Source: Styela clava (taxonomy: Eukaryota; Chordata; Ascidiacea; Stolidobranchia; Styelidae). From it: a DNA stretch of 64,000 nucleotides. Every line of letters begins with the position of its first letter. Within the stretch, counting starts at the first letter, position 1. The position numbers and the translations under genes were made by a program. Below are positions 58,821 to 64,000 of this stretch, one piece after another. The notes beneath the pieces are model-generated. The model was not told the DNA's origin, searched no databases, and was given only the letters and a program-made list of their open reading frames with translations. The DNA lies in NCBI RefSeq assembly GCF_964204865.1, contig NC_135261.1, positions 11,656,001-11,720,000 on the forward strand, in the 5' to 3' direction.

Positions 58821-60981
58821 ATGGCATCCCAACTAAGGTATTTTTGTTTCGGATTTGAGCGGTTTAGGTATCACAAAGCAACGATGGCTCCTTCTGGATT
58901 GGTGTACGCTTTTGGTTTACTTCTGGTGTGTATTTTCATAGCTAGTTCTAAAGCCGACTGCCCACCTGGTTATTGGGGCGAAAAATGTGTGAATTACTGT
59001 GGCCACTGCAAAGGACTTCAAACTACTGGTAACTGCACTACCGCTGAAATTAACTCAGAATGTCAAAATGCCCAAGAAAGCCGCCTTAAGAAAGGGCCGT
59101 CCCCAAAGGGCCACGAACGAATGAAGTACACTGATGACTATGACCGAAACTGTACTTCAGACGGCAAATGCTCTAATGGGTGCAGAGATGGATGGGAAGG
59201 AGAAAGGTTGGTTTGTAAACTCTAGATTAGAGTAAACTTTGATCACCACCTTTTTTCATTTTTTCCTATTAGTAACGTTACTTCGTTATTTTCATACATG
59301 GCTGATCATAAATATTTAATGCAAAAAGAGAACCAATTACTAAGTAGATAGATAGATAGTTTATTTGAATATCCATATTTGTGTATATTATACACAAATA
59401 TAAAATGAAGAATTCTGGATGGCGAGCAAAACCTTTAAAAAAGTTTAAAACATGAGAAATATCATGTGCCCGCCCACCAGCACACATACAAAAATAAATT
59501 ACAAAAAACACAAACCTTGTTAAAACGAGGCTTGGGACAGAAATAAATAAACAAAAGATACGCGAATGTATTGAACTTCCGGGCTGTTATACTTTTGAAA
59601 CAACCAAGGTAATGCAGTAATAATGACCAATTCAATATGTACGGTATATGCCTGCAATACGCTGTTAATTGAATGTTTATTTTGTGATATTGCGATAAAA
59701 CGAAGATCTTTGACGTCAAATGTAAACCTTGAATAACGGATAATATTATTTCCAATTCTCAAAAATGATCTACAATATGGTCTATTGATCATCACAAAAT
59801 GAAACCTTCGACACCAGGTTACTCTAGTTAACAGTATGACAGTCTACAGTTTTAATATCAGATTTCCAGCCATGCCTGCTTGAAATCAGCATAGGCGGAA
59901 TGCCTTGTACGGTCGTTGAATGTTTGTATGTTGATCGCTTTAAAAGACCATTATCCGCAATACCTTTCCATGAATTTTTTTATTCTCTTTACACTTTGTG
60001 AATGTTCTGTTTCATACTGTAGCAGGACTCGATCATCAGTGACCGTCAACACCAATTTGTCTAACACACTGTGATTCAGCGTGTTCCATTTTACATCTAA
60101 AATCCTGTTGTCTGAGTTTCATGATCTATTCCCGTAATCCCTTATGCTTAAAACTGTCCATGTTTTGTGACCTATTGAGAAACCATCTTCATCCAACCCT
60201 TTTTCCAGAAGAAATCCACGGATTTAAACAGGCAAAAACACACCAACCAGCTTTGACCTAAATTACCACCTATTCTGCTTGGCTAGCAAAAATACATAAA
60301 CCGAACAAAACTTGATTTGAAAATCATGGCGAGGTGAAAAATCCTGATGCCTTATATAAATCACGCCAGGCTTTTGTTAAATTAAATAAAAATAAATTAA
60401 TAAAAACTATTTTTCCACAAAGCACACTTGGGCATTTTCTGGACGGTTGTAGACTATTTTTTTAATACTGGCATCGACCTAATTACGATATGTGTACATG
60501 ACCAGGCTACTTTTGAAAAATAATTTTGTGAATTAATGCTTCCTCGTGACTGGTTTCTTTGTATTTTTCAAAAAACTTCATTATCCGCGTTCGTTAAAAG
60601 AAACTGTCTTTTTTTCGTTCTTGTACTGATTGATCAGTACATTTGCTTGAATAAGATGAAGTCAAAGTTTAGCAGAATCTCAACCCACATATACATGCTC
60701 ACACTGACTTATAAAATACATATATCTTTCAGTGTTGATAACCTTTTCATTTTGTTAATTTTAGATGTGATAAACCGATATGCCAAGGAGGATGTGGTAA
60801 TGGCGAGTGTTTATTTCCCGATTATTGTGGAAATTGCGGCGGAAAATCATACATAAGCCCGAATTGTATTGACATTCGCATTCGTGGACTGAAAGCTGCT
60901 GCCGTGTCTTTGGCCATTCTATCTGTCATTCTCATCTTTATCGACTTTTTTAGTGAGCTTAGCCGACGCGTATCTACATGA
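58821..60981 (+). CDS. small EGF-like single-pass membrane protein, two exons
   Basis: Exons 58821-59206 and 60765-60981 join in frame (GT-AG) and give about 200 residues. A second ATG at 58884 begins a good signal peptide (MAPSGLVYAFGLLLVCIF ... SSKA, cleaved before DCPPGYWG) and is the likelier true start, giving 179 residues. The ectodomain has two Cys-rich blocks: CPPGYWGEKCVNYCGHC, and CSNGCRDGWEGERCDKPIC running to CGNGECLFPDYC, the EGF/Delta-like pattern. They are separated by a charged, low-complexity linker. One hydrophobic segment follows (AAAVSLAILSVILIFIDFF), then a six- to eight-residue basic tail. A pyrimidine tract with AG at 58771-58772 suggests an upstream exon or trans-spliced leader. 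I do not recognise a named orthologue. Cell-surface adhesion or signalling is a guess. AATAAA lies at 61321-61326. Confidence 0.85.
59375..59401. repeat. perfect 13-bp palindrome in the intron of the EGF-like gene
   Basis: ATATTTGTGTATA, one T, then its exact reverse complement. It lies just after a short TAGA microsatellite (59345-59358). It could be a small cruciform-forming site or a chance AT-rich palindrome. Confidence 0.7.
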
Positions 60982-61568
60982 GTATTTGGCTTATCGAAGC
61001 TACATGGGAAATTTAACAGAACTTTGAACTGTGGCTTGTCGATATATTTGTCTGTTGGCCGATTTGAAATACCTATATTTTTAAAATTCTACAACTTTTA
61101 TGGATTGTAACGGGGGATTTTAGCCGCATCGATATATCAGTTCATCAGATTATTCCAATAATAACTAATAGGTATTCATCAACTCTAGATTAATTCATGT
61201 ATATAACAGGAAAACTATAAATGACTGAAGGATGAACAAAGTGGGCTGTACAGATAACAATCTCATTACCGGTAAATATGATATAAAAACCGGTTTTCGT
61301 TTTGTTCGTTTCTTTATTTTAATAAAAAAAAGGATTTAATATGCTGTGTGACTATGAGTGAATCACGACCATGAAACTAGACAGGAAATAGAATTTTGAT
61401 GCATAGTTTTCGTGATAGAAAAAACATTTACAAATTATCACAAATAAACTTGGCACACTTCCATCATAATTTGGGGAAATATATAAGTGTAAGCACAATC
61501 TACAAAACATAATAAAACTGAAAAAATCAAATTGTGTATAATCAACGATTTGTTCATTTGCTTTAAAA

Positions 61569-61986
61569 TTGGGGTCGGCAAACTTTTGTCGTTCGCGGGC
61601 CAAAATTAGAGGTTGCAAGTCATCAGCGGGCCGCACATATTTTTAGAAAGTTAAAAACCGAAGAAATGCCCAATGAATCACATTTTTTTCACACATATTT
61701 CAGTTAAACTTCAAGCAGTGCGCGAAGACTGATTATTTGGATATTTTCTGCGCCATCAAACCATTTGCACTCAGAAATAACTTTTTTACGTTCTGTTGCC
61801 ATTTGTCTAATTAATATCAATTATAGGCTCATTAAACGAGTGATTGTGAATTATATACTTGTTAGGTTATAATATAATTTAGTGCCTCAAAACAAATTCT
61901 GTCACGTAAAGAATATAATCGTCAATACAGCTGTTTTGTTAATATAATTCAGTGGAGCGTCGCGGGCCGTAGTTTGTCGACCCCTG
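61569..61986. mobile_element. hAT MITE, same family as 31775-32838, opposite orientation
   Basis: The ends TTGGGGTCGGCAAACTTT and, read outward, CAGGGGTCGACAAACTAC are flanked by a perfect 8-bp duplication CTTTAAAA (61561-61568 and 61987-61994). The subterminal CGCGGGCC sequence and much of the interior match the nested MITE in reverse. It lies between the EGF-like gene and the TRPV gene. Confidence 0.92.
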
Positions 61987-62314
61987 CTTTAAAACTACAA
62001 AAATATATACTGAATCTGAACATTCATAAAAAAAGTGCTTGTTTACGCATTGAAAACTGCAATAAAAACAATGAGGAGATAAATGCACCTTGTTTCTTGG
62101 AAAAAGGCTACAAAACTAGGTTGTTCGGATATTTTTGCAGTAACTATGAAATATCTAGGTAATCATGCTAAGTAGTTTGCTCATACAAAGGTTGTAAGGG
62201 CAGATTCGGAACCGATCTGTACAACTGCATAACTGTACGACCTTTAAATATGATATTGTATCAAAAATAGTGTGATATAATACCAACACGCAATGAATTT
62301 GTAAAAAAAGAAGA

Positions 62315-64000
62315 TTATGGAACACTTCCTGGCGGGTTGCTTTCTTTCCCGTCGTCGTCTTGTAAAGCAAGCTGTGCGTCCAATTGTCTGCGAGCAACTA
62401 CACCGGGTCGTATATTTTCTGGCGTCTTGGGAGCATGCTTAGGCTGAATTGATGCAGGTCTCACTTCAAATATGCCATCATCAGCTTCTGGACTTGTTGA
62501 CCTGCTCAAGATATCCTTTTGTGTTTTCTTCCAAAGACCGACAACAGCTGCCTTTTTCTTTCCTTTAGTAATGCCTTGATCGTGAATCCATAGAAGTCCC
62601 TTATGTTTCACCGTATTGTTCGCGGTACTATCTGGGTCTGCAGGACCAGTTGATGTCATTCTGCTAACTTGCATTTCAACACTGTATAAGTTTTGAAATT
62701 TGATTTTATCTTCATTGCTGTGTGAGCGTTCCATGATGATAATAATGCTGGCCCATTGACGTCTCCACTCTTTTTTAGTTTTTGAAGCAATTCTCTCATA
62801 GGTTCGAGTCATCATAGCAATAAGCATGTTCAACAGTAGTACGTGAACAAGCAACATGTACACAACAAAGAGGATTACCGCAAAAGCCGGATATCTACCT
62901 TGTTGCACGTCAGAATATTCAAACTCTCCCAAACTCATTTGTATGAGAGTCATGAACGTTCCTAATTCGGTTAAAAATGCGAATACATTCAAATCCTTGA
63001 ATTGAAAGAAAAATACTACGCCTGAGGTACCCAAAATAATGGAATAAATAATAAAAAATCTCAATAAATCCGTCTTGATCATACTGTATATCATAGTGAC
63101 AAAGGGACCGGTGAGAGGCAATCCTCGAGCAAAAAATAAAAAATATGACCAAAGCAAAGGAATCGCAAATGTCAGAAACCACACCTCAGCGTCAATCAGT
63201 CTTGTCACTCTAAAAATTATGCATACAAGTATTAAAATACAGGATATGAAGTACAACAAACGAGAGGGTACGGTTTTCATATTTTGCCAAAATCCACTCA
63301 GTTTTTCGATATAGATCTCCCGACCTGCATAAAATAGTGCTAGAGCGCATCCACCACAAGTAAGAATTTCGAAAACATATCGGGCTATGCTCCTCTCGTC
63401 TGTTGCGCCGAGTAAGTCATTTACATTGTCCGGTCGAAGATATACTGAACAGGAAAGAAATATGACATGAATTAAATGGAATACAAAAAGACGTAGAAAT
63501 TTGTTTTTTGCGAACACTTTCCACTTCTTATTGAGTAAACTAGTTACCACACCGGCTTCTAGCATGTCCAGATGACTGTCCTCATCTCCCTGAATTATCT
63601 TCATCAGTCCCGAGTTCCAGTCGGTATCTCCGTTGGGCGATATAGTGTCCAGTCTATTTAATGGATATGCTGAACATACCATGTGACTGTAGGCCCAAAA
63701 TTGTGTCGCCGATGTATCCAAAATTGATTTAAACATGTCATTTCTACCCAATTCCGCGGCCAGAGCCAAAGGGGTCAACCCTTTTTTATTTTCTGCTGAT
63801 GCGTCTGCTGGGTGTACAGGGTGCTTTACTGCATGATGATACATGTCTATTTTATTATGAATCACTGCTAAGTGTAGGGTCGTGTTTCCAAAAGTATCCC
63901 GTTTATTAACATTAGCACCGTTCTTTAGTAAAAGATCATACATATCATTATTCCCGACGCTTGCTGCAAATGAAAGTGGAAATTCTCCGTAATACGCAAG
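62315..64000 (-). CDS. TRPV cation channel, Nanchung/Inactive-like, C-terminal part (5' end outside window)
   Basis: The open frame runs without an intron from the window edge to the TAA at 62315, 561 codons. It starts inside the ankyrin domain (AYYGEFPLSFAA, NVNKRDTFGNTTLHLAV, KKGLTPLALAAELGR). The linker FWAYSHMVCSAYPLNRLDTI is characteristic of invertebrate TRPV. Six membrane segments follow, from LFVFHLIHVIFLSC to FVVYMLLVHVLLLNMLIAM. The pore helix and filter read IQMSLGEFEYSD, and the TRP box region is KKEWRRQWA. The long C-terminal tail is Lys- and Pro-rich. Family members in flies and worms act in mechanosensory or chemosensory cilia. The single-exon 1.7-kb stretch is unusual for an animal TRPV. 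An assignment to the Nan rather than the Iav/OSM-9 branch is tentative. Confidence 0.94.
   Translation of the reverse strand, partial: LAYYGEFPLSFAASVGNNDMYDLLLKNGANVNKRDTFGNTTLHLAVIHNKIDMYHHAVKHPVHPADASAENKKGLTPLALAAELGRNDMFKSILDTSATQFWAYSHMVCSAYPLNRLDTISPNGDTDWNSGLMKIIQGDEDSHLDMLEAGVVTSLLNKKWKVFAKNKFLRLFVFHLIHVIFLSCSVYLRPDNVNDLLGATDERSIARYVFEILTCGGCALALFYAGREIYIEKLSGFWQNMKTVPSRLLYFISCILILVCIIFRVTRLIDAEVWFLTFAIPLLWSYFLFFARGLPLTGPFVTMIYSMIKTDLLRFFIIYSIILGTSGVVFFFQFKDLNVFAFLTELGTFMTLIQMSLGEFEYSDVQQGRYPAFAVILFVVYMLLVHVLLLNMLIAMMTRTYERIASKTKKEWRRQWASIIIIMERSHSNEDKIKFQNLYSVEMQVSRMTSTGPADPDSTANNTVKHKGLLWIHDQGITKGKKKAAVVGLWKKTQKDILSRSTSPEADDGIFEVRPASIQPKHAPKTPENIRPGVVARRQLDAQLALQDDDGKESNPPGSVP

Noticed and set aside
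1-64000. CRISPR arrays, operons, phage or plasmid genes
   Set aside because: Direct repeats here are LTRs or minisatellite units, genes have spliceosomal introns, and nothing of prokaryotic type is present.

Overview
The window is animal nuclear DNA. It is AT-rich, its genes are split by short GT-AG introns, and most of the rest is decayed mobile DNA. The proteins encoded are PALS1/MPP5-like MAGUK, beta-1,4-galactosyltransferase, alpha-SNAP, mitochondrial TRAP1 and a Nanchung/Inactive-type TRPV channel, so this is a metazoan and not a fungus or plant. Compact invertebrate-style introns and repeated ACCGGTACC-type tracts make me favour an invertebrate deuterostome, perhaps an ascidian. That assignment is an inference and is not proven by the sequence.

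Layout. 545-8325 (+) is the 3' two-thirds of a PALS1-like gene (part of the SH3 domain, then the guanylate-kinase domain), with its 5' exons outside the window. 17173-23164 (+) is a complete six-exon beta-1,4-galactosyltransferase with transposons in introns 1 and 4. 23165-36290 has no host gene I can support. It holds a MULE-like element, a foldback-like inverted repeat of about 3 kb, and a 3.9-kb hAT element that has itself been hit by a second hAT element and a tRNA-derived SINE. 36291-41279 (+) is complete alpha-SNAP in five exons. 44097-46238 (-) is a full-length, single-exon TRAP1. 48682-58487 is dense mobile DNA. Its centrepiece (51065-55782) is a nest in which a MULE-like element contains a hAT element containing a young LTR retrotransposon, plus an independent foldback element. 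58821-60981 (+) is a two-exon gene for a small EGF-like single-pass membrane protein. 62315-64000 (-) is the C-terminal part of a TRPV channel running off the right edge.

The host genes look like unrelated housekeeping and cell-surface functions (epithelial polarity scaffold, Golgi glycosylation, SNARE recycling, mitochondrial chaperone, sensory channel). Nothing suggests they are co-regulated. The distinctive content is the transposon record. At least eight elements have recognisable 8-bp target-site duplications and hAT-type ends, three copies of one tRNA-derived SINE are present, and the nesting allows relative dating. I found no CRISPR array, rRNA, functional tRNA or prokaryotic-type operon.
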